64,000 nt of DNA from contig NZ_FWWR01000011.1 in assembly GCF_900176115.1 (NCBI RefSeq), positions 1-64,000 on the forward strand, given 5' to 3'. The notes beneath the pieces were generated by a model that saw nothing but the letters and a program-made list of their open reading frames with translations, was not told the DNA's origin and searched no databases. The stretch comes from Peptoniphilus asaccharolyticus DSM 20463 (GTDB lineage Bacteria; Bacillota; Clostridia; Tissierellales; Peptoniphilaceae). This document shows positions 1 through 8,868 of the stretch, piece after piece; the first letter of the stretch is position 1, and each line of letters opens with the position of its first letter. The position numbers and the translations under genes are program-made.

Positions 1-36
1 TGTCTACCATTTTTTTAAGTTAAAAGCTATTAGCAG

Positions 37-69
37 ATTAACGTTAAATTAACATAGAGCGTATAAAAT
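37..69 (+). promoter_or_regulatory. Candidate SARP-type promoter with 11-bp direct repeats
   Basis: ATTAAC occurs at 37-42 and again at 48-53, an 11-bp pitch, followed by a possible -10 TAAAAT at 64-69. The layout matches the hutU promoter (repeats at 5604 and 5615, -10 at 5628), including 10 bases between ATTAAC and the -10. No good -35 is visible, as expected for an activator-dependent promoter. That a local SARP regulator binds here is inference. Confidence 0.45.
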
Positions 70-102
70 TAACGGTAACAATAAATGTTAGAAGGTGAAT
101 TT

Positions 103-1041
103 ATGGGGAATGTGTTAGTTTATATTAAGGAAGAAAGTGTTTATCTACAAGAAGAGGATAAGGTAACTAAGTTAATATCTTTAGATGAGTACAATTTAGC
201 TTTAGAAAACAATAGAAAAGAATTAACAGAAAAGTTTAAGTCAGTGAATGTAGATAATTATTTGTATCTTTGGAATTTTGTGCTATTTAATAATCTAAGT
301 AACTATTTGATAGATTTATATAAAAGTAATAAAATAACACAAATATCATTTGAACAGAAATTAAAAAAGGAAGGCAAACAAATTATAAGACTGATAGGTT
401 CTATAGAAGTTGAAGACATATTAGGAAATATTATTACTTGCTTAATCAATTCAGAAGAATATTTAAGCGGAAATATTAAAATCGACTATACTGCAGAAGA
501 ACCTAAGGAAACAGAATACATAGAAAAAATAGAACTAAGTGAATTATTTAATTACATGCCAAATGATTTAAAAGAGGTTGTTGAAAAGTTAAAAGTTGAT
601 TTAATGGCTTTCAAATATTTCGGCAAATCTCAAATTAACGAAGAAGGTAAATTTATTTTACCTATCTATGTTAATGAAGAAACTTTACTTAAAAAAGGAA
701 TAGATTATAGAGAATATTTGGTTAACTGGACATCTCTAGCGTACTTAAAAATGTTGACGAAGATACATGACTTTTTTGTGGAATACTATAATTGCGGCGG
801 ACAAACTGGGCTAGTGAATGACGACATAATGCTTGCTTTAGTATATTTAACAGATTACGAAGTAAAGGATTATCCAAAGGGATTGGAAAAATCTATAGAA
901 GTTGGAAGATCAACTAAAGGAAAGTGTTATTTTATAGATTCTATAGTGACTCCAATGGCAATAAGTCAAGATTTAGCGATAGTATTTCAAGCAAAGGACA
1001 TTTATTCAGTAGTTACAAAGACATTGAGATTTCTCCAATAA
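103..1041 (+). CDS. Hypothetical protein upstream of SARP regulator
   Basis: I do not recognise this protein of about 312 residues. It is acidic, without a signal peptide, membrane segment or cofactor motif that I can see. The chosen start is ATG 103, which has GAAGGTG at 91-97; an upstream in-frame ATG at 85 has no ribosome binding site. The gene ends 16 bases before a STAND-type regulator and is probably co-transcribed with it and the GlmL-like gene. It lies behind a promoter resembling that of hutU, so a role linked to histidine use or its sensing is possible, but only by context. Confidence 0.75.
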   Translation: MGNVLVYIKEESVYLQEEDKVTKLISLDEYNLALENNRKELTEKFKSVNVDNYLYLWNFVLFNNLSNYLIDLYKSNKITQISFEQKLKKEGKQIIRLIGSIEVEDILGNIITCLINSEEYLSGNIKIDYTAEEPKETEYIEKIELSELFNYMPNDLKEVVEKLKVDLMAFKYFGKSQINEEGKFILPIYVNEETLLKKGIDYREYLVNWTSLAYLKMLTKIHDFFVEYYNCGGQTGLVNDDIMLALVYLTDYEVKDYPKGLEKSIEVGRSTKGKCYFIDSIVTPMAISQDLAIVFQAKDIYSVVTKTLRFLQ

Positions 1042-1057
1042 AATTTAGGAGGTCAAA

Positions 1058-4000
1058 TTGATAGATTGTAATTTTTTTGGGTTGCCAATTGTATATGAAG
1101 ATGGAGAGGAAATAATTCTTCCTATAAATAAGGTAAGCGCTCTACTATATTATGTATTGATTAAAAAGGCTGTTAGTAGAGAAGAACTAAGTGGTATGCT
1201 TTGGTGTGATTCTAGTGAACAAAAAGCTAGAACCAGCCTTAGAAATGCGCTGCATAAAATAAGACATTTGTTTAAAAATGAAATATTGGTGTCTAAAAAT
1301 AAATCTATCATTACTATTAATGAAGATTTAGACATAAACATTGACGTTGAATTATTTGAAAAGGACCCTGTAGGCAATATTGATAAGTATAAAGGTGAGT
1401 TTTTAAAGGGGTTTTATTTAAAAGAAGTAATAGAATTTGAAAACTGGATGACTGAGTCAAGAGATTACTACAGAGAGACTTTTATAGAAGTAATCATCAA
1501 AAAAATGGAAGAAGATTTTGAAAACGAAAAGTTTGAAGAATTGGAACAAGATGCCAAAAAGTTATTGAAAATTGATAAATATAATGAAGAAGCATATTTA
1601 TATTTATTCAAATACTATCAATTAAATGAAAGAATTGACAAGATTATAAACGGATATTATGAGCTACAGGAATTGTTAGAAAATGACTTAGGTGTTTCAC
1701 CATCGGAAGAGCTTACTAAAATATATAAGGATTCATTGAGTTTAATTAACGAGAAAAAAATGGACAAGAAGACTAATGAGTCTGCATTTTTTGGTAGAAA
1801 CTATGATAAGGAAGTAATTCAAAAGCAAATAGATGCATTTAAACGAGGTGATGATTTTAAATCTGTATTGGTTTGTGGAGAAGCAGGAATAGGAAAGAGT
1901 GTACTGAAAAAAGAAATAATGAATGCCAATTCAGATATAAAATTTTTTGGAGCTGATTGTCTTAAGGTGGAACAAGTTTTTGCATACTCGCCATGGGTTA
2001 AGATAATTTCATCTATAGAGCAAGAATTCCATGCAAATGGAGTTGAAAGACCTTTGCTCTGGGAAGATCTTATAAATAATTTTTTCTTCCTTGGGAAAAA
2101 CGCCTATCAGCCTAAGTCTAAAATTTTAGAAAACAGAGAGAACTTTAGCACTAATCTAATTTACAATGCAATTATTAACGCAATTGATAAATTATCAGAA
2201 AGTGGTCCTGTAATATTAACTATAGAAGATATTCAATGGGCAGATAGTTTGAGCATAAAGCTTTTGACTAATTTATTGCTTAAAAAGAATAAAGGTGTGT
2301 TCTTATTACTTACTAAATCTAGTGAGTATACTATTTGCGAAGAAAATATAATCTTTACATTAAAAGATATAAATAAAATTGAATATATAGAACTGTCCAA
2401 ATTCAGTAGAAAAGAAGTTGGATTGATTTGTAAAAAGCTTATAAATAAAAAAATAGATGAGGCTGAAATTGACGATATATATTTTAAGTCAAAAGGAAAT
2501 GCATTTTTCTTAAATGAATATATACAACTCTATAACAACAAACAAAAAGGTGTGTTGGAAAATTCAAAAATTCAAGCAATTCTTTTTGAAAAATTTTCTA
2601 TGCTTAAAGACACTGAACGAAAGGTTTTAGAAATAGCATCAGTATTATATGAAAATGTAAATGTAGATTTAATATTAAAAGTTTTAAATCTAAACGCTTT
2701 TGAGGTAATAGATTGTATAAATTCACTCATAAAATTAAATATATTGGAACAGAGAGAGGGGAATGGCACAACTCAAATAAGTTTCGCTTATTCTGCATAT
2801 AAAGACTACGTATATAATAGTATAAATGATTACTCAAAAGAGATTATGCACAATGAAATAGGCCAGATGTTAGAAAAAGATTTGGTAACAGGTAATAACA
2901 CTATAACTACATATGTAAGGCTTAAATATCATTTTGAAAGAGCTAAAAATCAAGCTAAAAAAGTAAAATATGAAATATATATGCTAAGTTATTACCTAAA
3001 CTTCACTCATGAAATATTTCCGAGCTTGAATGATAGTGAATTGAGTAAACAAGTTAAACTATATATAGACAATGCAAAAGTTACAGAGTTGATAGAGCGA
3101 ATAGAGTTAGAAATAAATGAGATAAAGGCAAAGGAAAATAGCAAAGAGGATTTGAAAGATATTTTAAAATCTGAGCTGTTGTTTTTGTACTGTAAAGGAA
3201 GATATTTTATCAGAGAAGGAAACTATGTAAATGGTGTAAAAATCATGAACAGAGTTATCCAGTTTGCAGAACAGATGAAGGATTATAAAATAGCCCTTAA
3301 CGGACATAAGCAAATGGCGATTTATTCAATCCAGATAATAAATCAAGAGCTTATGTTAAAGCACCTTATTGCCGGAATAGAAGTTGCAAAAGCTATAGGT
3401 GATAATTTAGAACTTGGGATATTTTATAGATTGTATGGTGTCTATCACATGAACAATGGAGATTTTGAAAAAGCAGAAGAATTGTTTATGCATTCAATAG
3501 ACACATTTGAATATGAAGGAATATTGGAAGGAACAAATTCTATCAGTACAGCTGCAAATTACAATTACATTGGAGAAATAAGACGTACTCAAGGAAAATT
3601 GGATGAGGCACTGGAATATTTTGAAAAATCAATTGAATTGTGTGAAAATACTGAAGCATCTTGCCTATCAATCTTCTATATAAATGCAGGCAAAACACTT
3701 TTCTTAAAGGGAGAAGTGTTTGCAATGAAAGATTTATTCTACAAAGCTGAGAGTATAATAAAGAGATTTGACTCATATTGGAAAAAACCTGTTTTAGAGG
3801 CATACTTGGCATTAGTTAATTTCTTAGATGAAAGATTTAATGAATCAGCTAAATTATTGAAGAATGCATTGCAAGAAGTTAAAACTATAAACAATTCTAG
3901 AGATATCGGATACATATACTTTATACAGACAATAATATGCTACATAATAAAAAGAGATGAAGCAGGATTTGATAAAGATATGGAAAGTATATTAGTAGAG

Positions 4001-4099
4001 TCTTACGACATATACTATTATAATGCGATTAAATATTTGGATAAGTATAGAGATGCAGCGGAGATAGAATACTTAAAAGCTAACATTAAATTTGACTAA
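1058..4099 (+). CDS. SARP/AfsR-like STAND transcriptional regulator (copy 1)
   Basis: A 1013-residue multidomain regulator. Residues about 1-90 look like the winged-helix DNA-binding domain of SARP proteins. Residues about 95-240 resemble the bacterial transcriptional activation domain, ending near the typical LGVSPSEEL. A P-loop ATPase follows, with Walker A GEAGIGKS near 273 and Walker B ILTIEDIQWAD near 386. The C-terminal half is helical and TPR-like, for example YNYIGEIRRTQGKLDEALEYF. The start is TTG 1058, five bases after AGGAGG at 1047-1052. Its stop lies just before the GlmL-like gene. A paralog of the same length and layout is encoded at 17955-20963. By family knowledge it activates promoters with 11-bp direct repeats; the effector is unknown. 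Confidence 0.85.
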   Translation: MIDCNFFGLPIVYEDGEEIILPINKVSALLYYVLIKKAVSREELSGMLWCDSSEQKARTSLRNALHKIRHLFKNEILVSKNKSIITINEDLDINIDVELFEKDPVGNIDKYKGEFLKGFYLKEVIEFENWMTESRDYYRETFIEVIIKKMEEDFENEKFEELEQDAKKLLKIDKYNEEAYLYLFKYYQLNERIDKIINGYYELQELLENDLGVSPSEELTKIYKDSLSLINEKKMDKKTNESAFFGRNYDKEVIQKQIDAFKRGDDFKSVLVCGEAGIGKSVLKKEIMNANSDIKFFGADCLKVEQVFAYSPWVKIISSIEQEFHANGVERPLLWEDLINNFFFLGKNAYQPKSKILENRENFSTNLIYNAIINAIDKLSESGPVILTIEDIQWADSLSIKLLTNLLLKKNKGVFLLLTKSSEYTICEENIIFTLKDINKIEYIELSKFSRKEVGLICKKLINKKIDEAEIDDIYFKSKGNAFFLNEYIQLYNNKQKGVLENSKIQAILFEKFSMLKDTERKVLEIASVLYENVNVDLILKVLNLNAFEVIDCINSLIKLNILEQREGNGTTQISFAYSAYKDYVYNSINDYSKEIMHNEIGQMLEKDLVTGNNTITTYVRLKYHFERAKNQAKKVKYEIYMLSYYLNFTHEIFPSLNDSELSKQVKLYIDNAKVTELIERIELEINEIKAKENSKEDLKDILKSELLFLYCKGRYFIREGNYVNGVKIMNRVIQFAEQMKDYKIALNGHKQMAIYSIQIINQELMLKHLIAGIEVAKAIGDNLELGIFYRLYGVYHMNNGDFEKAEELFMHSIDTFEYEGILEGTNSISTAANYNYIGEIRRTQGKLDEALEYFEKSIELCENTEASCLSIFYINAGKTLFLKGEVFAMKDLFYKAESIIKRFDSYWKKPVLEAYLALVNFLDERFNESAKLLKNALQEVKTINNSRDIGYIYFIQTIICYIIKRDEAGFDKDMESILVESYDIYYYNAIKYLDKYRDAAEIEYLKANIKFD

Positions 4100-4109
4100 G
4101 GAGAGGAAA

Positions 4110-5468
4110 GTGGATTGTTATCTATTAGTGGACTTTGGTAGCACTTTTACAAAGTTGACGCTTGTATCTAAGAATAAAGCAGAAATAATAGCTAAATCAA
4201 AATCATATACAACTGTAGAAACTTCCGTAATAGAAGGTTATGAAAAAGCTAAAAGTGAAATGTTTAGAGATTTATCTTTCGAAGATATAAATATTGTAAA
4301 GACTTTATGCTGTTCTTCAGCAGGTGGAGGTCTTAAAATTGTAACAATAGGAATAACTCCAAGCTACACAGTAGAGGCTACAAAGAGAGTGGTCATGGGA
4401 GCAGGAGGAAGAATTGTAGGCAGTTTTAGTTACTATTTAACGGATGAAGATGTTGAGGAAATAAAAAAAATAAATCACGACATAATTTTACTTTCCGGAG
4501 GGACGGAAGGCGGAAACAAATCTTATATTTTAAAAAATGCACAGAAGCTAGCGCAGCACAAGGTTGAGAAACCTGTGATAGTGGCGGGGAACTCCTATGC
4601 AAGGGATGAAGTTGAAGCAATATTTAAAGAATATGGGTTAAAAGCTGTTTACACTGAAAACATTATGCCGGATACAGATAAGATAAATCCTTATGTAGCA
4701 AAAGAAGTAATTCGTGAAATTTTTATGGCTCTAATAATAAGAGCTAAGGGGATGGATTTGGTAGCTGAAAATATTGGCGAGATACTTATGCCAACTCCTA
4801 CGGCTGTATTAAAGGCAGCTAGTCTATTATCGTTGGGGACACAAGAGACTAAAGGGCTTGGGGAACTTATGGTAGTGGATGTTGGAGGAGCGACTACTGA
4901 TATACATTCTATTTCTGATCCTATAGTGGATAGGACTTATAAACAAGATGGACTTGAAGAGACGGTGGAGAAGAGAACTGTTGAAGGAGATCTTGGGATG
5001 AGATATTCTGCTGTTGGGGTTTACCAGTCTGCAAGTGAAAGATTATTAAGTCAACCTAATGCAGAAGAGAGATGCATAAAGAGATTCGCACAGACATCTT
5101 ATTTACCGGAGAGTGAAGATGAAAAGAAATTTGACGAATTAATTGCTTCTGAATGCGTTTCTATAGCTGTTAAAAGACATGCCGGAACTACTAGAAGAGG
5201 CTATATGAATGGTCAAGATATAACTATTCAAAACGGAAAAGATTTAAGAAATATAAAATATATTGTAGGTACAGGTGGAGTTATAATAAATTCTGTTAAC
5301 TATAAAAATATAATTTCGTCATGTATAATAGAGGAAAAAAATAAATTAACACCTAAAAATCCCGGTGTATTGATAGATAAAAGGTATATTTTATCTGCAA
5401 TGGGACTACTTAGTACAGTAGATAGTGAGTTAGCGTTAAAAATAATGCTTGAAAATATTAATGCTTAA
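4110..5468 (+). CDS. GlmL/MutL-type ASKHA ATPase (copy 1)
   Basis: This resembles GlmL/MutL, the actin-like ATPase found with B12-dependent glutamate mutase and presumed to act as its reactivating chaperone. The N-terminus carries the phosphate-1 loop LLVDFGSTFTKLTL. A second loop reads MVVDVGGATTDIHSI, and a glycine motif VGTGGVI lies near the C-terminus. Start GTG 4110 is preferred because AAGGAG sits at 4098-4103; an in-frame TTG at 4092 would overlap the upstream gene and lacks such a site. No glutamate mutase gene is in the window, so its client is unknown. A paralog is at 16580-17926. It probably forms a unit with the upstream regulator. Confidence 0.8.
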   Translation: MDCYLLVDFGSTFTKLTLVSKNKAEIIAKSKSYTTVETSVIEGYEKAKSEMFRDLSFEDINIVKTLCCSSAGGGLKIVTIGITPSYTVEATKRVVMGAGGRIVGSFSYYLTDEDVEEIKKINHDIILLSGGTEGGNKSYILKNAQKLAQHKVEKPVIVAGNSYARDEVEAIFKEYGLKAVYTENIMPDTDKINPYVAKEVIREIFMALIIRAKGMDLVAENIGEILMPTPTAVLKAASLLSLGTQETKGLGELMVVDVGGATTDIHSISDPIVDRTYKQDGLEETVEKRTVEGDLGMRYSAVGVYQSASERLLSQPNAEERCIKRFAQTSYLPESEDEKKFDELIASECVSIAVKRHAGTTRRGYMNGQDITIQNGKDLRNIKYIVGTGGVIINSVNYKNIISSCIIEEKNKLTPKNPGVLIDKRYILSAMGLLSTVDSELALKIMLENINA

Positions 5469-5494
5469 ATTAAAAACTATATATGCAATAACGC

Positions 5495-5535
5495 AAGAGA
5501 TAATGGCTTAAAACTGAGTTATTATCTCTTTTTAT
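5495..5535 (+). terminator. Rho-independent terminator after GlmL-like gene
   Basis: A perfect 10-bp stem (AAGAGATAAT at 5495-5504 with ATTATCTCTT at 5521-5530) is followed by a T-rich run. It separates the regulator unit from hutU. Confidence 0.8.
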
Positions 5536-5603
5536 TTGATATAAACTGTTATTTATTTTAAAGAAAAAATTTTTTAAAAATTTTTGAAATCGAAATTAAT
5601 GTA

Positions 5604-5633
5604 AACGTTATATTAACGTTGCGTCTATATAAT
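5604..5633 (+). promoter_or_regulatory. hutU promoter with SARP-like 11-bp repeats
   Basis: AACGTT occurs at 5604-5609 and 5615-5620, exactly 11 bp apart. The downstream repeat ends 7 bases before a TATAAT at 5628-5633. Repeats on one helix face placed about 8 bp upstream of the -10 are the arrangement described for SARP activators. No consensus -35 is present. The sites and spacing are seen directly; regulation by either local SARP protein is inferred. Confidence 0.6.
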
Positions 5634-5695
5634 ATGGTTACAAGCTAAAGCAAATTTGTAAAACAAATTAATTGAAATTTAAGGAGGATACAAAA

Positions 5696-7450
5696 ATGAA
5701 CGGAGAACACGGATTATATTACAGAGAAAACCCTGAGATACTTTACAAAGTAACTGCTCAAGGCGGTGGATTAAAAGATACTGACACTCTAAGATGTAAA
5801 GGATGGAGACAAGAAACAATTCTTAGAATGTTAGAGTTTAATATGGAAAATGCTGAAATTCCTGAACTACTTGTTATCTACGGTGGTAATGGTAAAGGAG
5901 CAAGAAACTGGGAATCTTACTGGGCAATAGTTGACGCACTAAAGAACTTAGAAGATGACGAAACTTTAGTTGTTCAATCAGGTATGCCTGTTGCAATATT
6001 TAAAACACATAAAGAATCTCCAACAGTAGTAATGGCAACTACAAACATCATGCAAGCTACTTGGGAAAGATTCTACGATTTACAAGACAAGAACTTAACT
6101 ATATTCGCTCAATACACAGCAGCTCCATGGGAATACATAGGAACACAAGGTGTTATCGAAGGAACATTCGAAACTCTATCAGCAATCGCAATCAAAGCTT
6201 TCAATGATGATTTATCAGGAAAGATTTACATGACAGCTGGTGTTGGTGGTATGGGAACAAACCAAACATGGGCTATGAAGATGCATGGCGGAGTTTGCTT
6301 AATAGTAGATGCTAATAAGAAAACTCTTGAAAAGAGAATTGAAAAAGACTATCTTGATGTAATTGCTCCATCAATGACAGAAGCTATCGAAATGGCAAAA
6401 GATTACGCAGCAAGAAAAGAACCTATCTCAATTGGATTTGTAGGCAATGCAGCAGATGCATACGAAGAAGTTCTAAAGAGCGACTTCAGACCTGACATAT
6501 GTTCAGAAATGTGTCCATGCCATGATCCTATCTCTTATATCCCATCAGGATATACTCCAGAAGAAGCTGACCAACTAAGAATTGATGACAGAGAAAAATA
6601 TCTTGAATTAGCAAGAGAAACAATGAAACGTCAATTAGCAGCAATGATCGCTTTAAAAGCAGATGGCGTAGAAGTATTTGAATATGGTACATCTATTAGA
6701 AAAGAATGTATGGATGCTGGATTCCCAAGAGAAGAAGCAATGAAGATCGAAGGATTCGTAGCTGCATACTTAAGACCACTATTCTGCGAAGGAAGAGGAC
6801 CTTTCAGATGGACTTGTCTATCTCGTGACCCTCAAGACTTAATTGAAACTGATGATATAGCACTTGAAATTTGCAAAGGCGATAAACTTGTTGAAAGATG
6901 GATTACACTTGCAAGAAAGAACTTACCAATAGAAGGTATGCCAGCAAGAGTTTGCTACATGGGATTTGGTGAAAGAAAGAAATTCGGTCTAGCAATTAAC
7001 CAAGCTATTAAAGAAGGAAGAATTAAAGGTACAGTTGCTTTCTCAAGAGATAACTTAGACTCTGGTTCAATCGTTAACCCAACATTTGAATCTGAAAACA
7101 TGCCAGATGGTGGAGATTACATCTCTGACTGGCCATATCTAAACGGTCTATTAAACTGTGCAGCAGGATGTGACTTGATAGCAATTCAAAGTAACTACTC
7201 AATGGGTGAAGCAGTTCACACTGGTGTTACTATGATAGCTGATGGTACTGAAGAAGCTGACAGAAGACTTGCAGCAGCTCTTACAGTTGACTCTGGTATT
7301 GGTGTAATACGTCACGCTCAAGCTGGATATGAAACAGCTAAAGCAGTTGCAAACGGAAAAGGTCTTTACACTACAGATTCAATTAAAGTGCCACTATGGT
7401 GGAAATCAGCTGACCAAGTAACATTTGGACCAGAAGGAATGTATAGATAA
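5696..7450 (+). CDS. hutU: Urocanate hydratase
   Basis: Urocanase adds water to urocanate to give imidazolone propionate, using tightly bound NAD+. The 584-residue protein carries the glycine-rich segment GVGGMGTNQTWAMK near 181 and family blocks SRDNLDSGSI near 450, SDWPYLNGLLN and IGVIRHAQAGYE. In the Pseudomonas enzyme the equivalent of DSGS is DCGS and a glycine/histidine loop follows; here that loop reads QSNYSMGEA, which I associate with the Firmicutes branch. Start ATG 5696 follows AAGGAGG at 5681-5687. It heads the long histidine unit and is followed by a hairpin that could damp downstream transcription. Confidence 0.95.
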   Translation: MNGEHGLYYRENPEILYKVTAQGGGLKDTDTLRCKGWRQETILRMLEFNMENAEIPELLVIYGGNGKGARNWESYWAIVDALKNLEDDETLVVQSGMPVAIFKTHKESPTVVMATTNIMQATWERFYDLQDKNLTIFAQYTAAPWEYIGTQGVIEGTFETLSAIAIKAFNDDLSGKIYMTAGVGGMGTNQTWAMKMHGGVCLIVDANKKTLEKRIEKDYLDVIAPSMTEAIEMAKDYAARKEPISIGFVGNAADAYEEVLKSDFRPDICSEMCPCHDPISYIPSGYTPEEADQLRIDDREKYLELARETMKRQLAAMIALKADGVEVFEYGTSIRKECMDAGFPREEAMKIEGFVAAYLRPLFCEGRGPFRWTCLSRDPQDLIETDDIALEICKGDKLVERWITLARKNLPIEGMPARVCYMGFGERKKFGLAINQAIKEGRIKGTVAFSRDNLDSGSIVNPTFESENMPDGGDYISDWPYLNGLLNCAAGCDLIAIQSNYSMGEAVHTGVTMIADGTEEADRRLAAALTVDSGIGVIRHAQAGYETAKAVANGKGLYTTDSIKVPLWWKSADQVTFGPEGMYR

Positions 7451-7463
7451 GACTGTAGCAAAA

Positions 7464-7495
7464 AGTAGAATAGCCTTTGGCTATTCTGCTTTATT
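7464..7495 (+). terminator. Hairpin terminator/attenuator after hutU
   Basis: A 12-bp stem with a 3-base loop and one T-G pair spans 7464-7490, followed by TTATTAT. The T run is short, so partial termination inside the operon is more likely than a full stop. Confidence 0.6.
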
Positions 7496-7553
7496 ATACT
7501 GTGAATAAATTAAAACAAATAAATCAAATCAAATTATAATAAGGAGGGTAAGT

Positions 7554-8858
7554 ATGGAAATTTTGTTGAATCCGGTAATCATATCGGTAATTGTACTATC
7601 TGTTTTGTGTTTACTTAAACTGCCAGTTTTATTGGCTCTATTGGTATCTGCATTAATTGCAGGATTGTCAGCGGGAATAAGTTTGACAGACTCTATTGGA
7701 ATATTTGTTGGTGGTATGGGTGGAAACGCTAACACAGCTCTTAGTTATATTCTACTTGGAGCATTAGCATACACAATAAATAAGACTGGAGCAGCTGATA
7801 TATTAGCTAGAAAGATCGCATCAGTAGTAAAGGGAAATAAATTCACATTGGCAATTATAATAACTCTAACAGCAATGGCTTCAGGGACTATTATACCTAT
7901 ACATATTGCCTTTATACCAATTTTAATTCCACCGCTACTATCTTTAATGAACAAGATGAAGATGGATAGAAGAATGCTTGCAATATGTTTTGGATTTGGA
8001 TTAAAAGCACCATACATAACTATTCCAATAGCATACGGAGCAATATTCCATGGAATTATTAAGGACTCAGTTAATGCAGCGGGACTTAATATTGGATTAT
8101 CTGACATTTGGAAATCAACTTGGATGGCAGGTTTAGCTATGTTTGTTGGATTGGTGCTAGGACTTATTTACTTCTCTAAAGACAGAACTTATGTAGACAA
8201 AGACGAAGAAAATAACGAAGGATTAGAAAAAGCGATAGTAGTAGAGACAAAACACTGGTTGACATTGGCAGCAGGAGTTGTTGCTTTAGTTGTTCAACTT
8301 ATGACAGAGTCTTTACCATTAGGAGCTTTAGCAGCACTTACACTTTTAATTGCTACTAGAGTTATAAAATGGAATGACATACAAGAAATGTTAGAAGGCG
8401 GAATTAAGTTAATGGGATTCATAGCCTTTGTAATGTTAATAGCATCAGGATATGCAACAGTAATCAGAGAGAGTGGAGCAGTAGACAGTTTAGTAGAAAG
8501 TGCATTTGCTCTATTAGGCGGTTCAAAATTAGCTGGTTCATTCACAATGATAACATTAGGTTTAATAATAACTATGGGTATAGGTACTTCTTTTGGTACA
8601 GTACCAGTTATAGCGGCTATATATGTACCTTTAGCTGTAAAACTCGGTTTCTCTCCAGCCGCTATAATATTTATGATAGCAGTTGCAGCAGCTTTAGGAG
8701 ATGCAGGATCTCCAGCTTCTGACACAACTCTTGGACCAACAGCCGGACTAAATGCTGACGGTCAACACGAACACATTTGGGATACATGCGTTCCACAATT
8801 TGTTTGCTACGATATTCCATTGTTAATTGTTGGTATAATTTGGCCATTATTTATTTAA
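7554..8858 (+). CDS. Na+/H+ antiporter-family permease (copy 1), likely histidine transport
   Basis: A 434-residue polytopic membrane protein of the Na+/H+ antiporter (YuiF-like) family. Family-typical blocks are GGMGGNANTALSYILLGA near the N-terminus, IPIHIAFIPILIPPLL, GIGTSFGTVPVIAAIYVPL, and GDAGSPASDTTLGPTAGL near the end. It starts at ATG 7554 behind AAGGAGG and ends 10 bases before hutI. Position between hutU and hutI suggests import of histidine or exchange of a pathway intermediate, but substrate cannot be read from sequence. Two paralogs occur in the window, at 21376 (intact) and 40270 (frameshifted). Confidence 0.88.
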   Translation: MEILLNPVIISVIVLSVLCLLKLPVLLALLVSALIAGLSAGISLTDSIGIFVGGMGGNANTALSYILLGALAYTINKTGAADILARKIASVVKGNKFTLAIIITLTAMASGTIIPIHIAFIPILIPPLLSLMNKMKMDRRMLAICFGFGLKAPYITIPIAYGAIFHGIIKDSVNAAGLNIGLSDIWKSTWMAGLAMFVGLVLGLIYFSKDRTYVDKDEENNEGLEKAIVVETKHWLTLAAGVVALVVQLMTESLPLGALAALTLLIATRVIKWNDIQEMLEGGIKLMGFIAFVMLIASGYATVIRESGAVDSLVESAFALLGGSKLAGSFTMITLGLIITMGIGTSFGTVPVIAAIYVPLAVKLGFSPAAIIFMIAVAAALGDAGSPASDTTLGPTAGLNADGQHEHIWDTCVPQFVCYDIPLLIVGIIWPLFI

Positions 8859-8868
8859 GGACTAGAAA

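Noticed and set aside
4110-5468. Presence of a glutamate mutase pathway in the window because of GlmL-like genes
   Set aside because: No glmS, glmE or methylaspartase sequence is present anywhere in the window.
7745-8725. Long antisense frames opposite the permease gene
   Set aside because: They mirror a hydrophobic coding sequence, have no start signals and recur opposite each permease paralog for the same reason.
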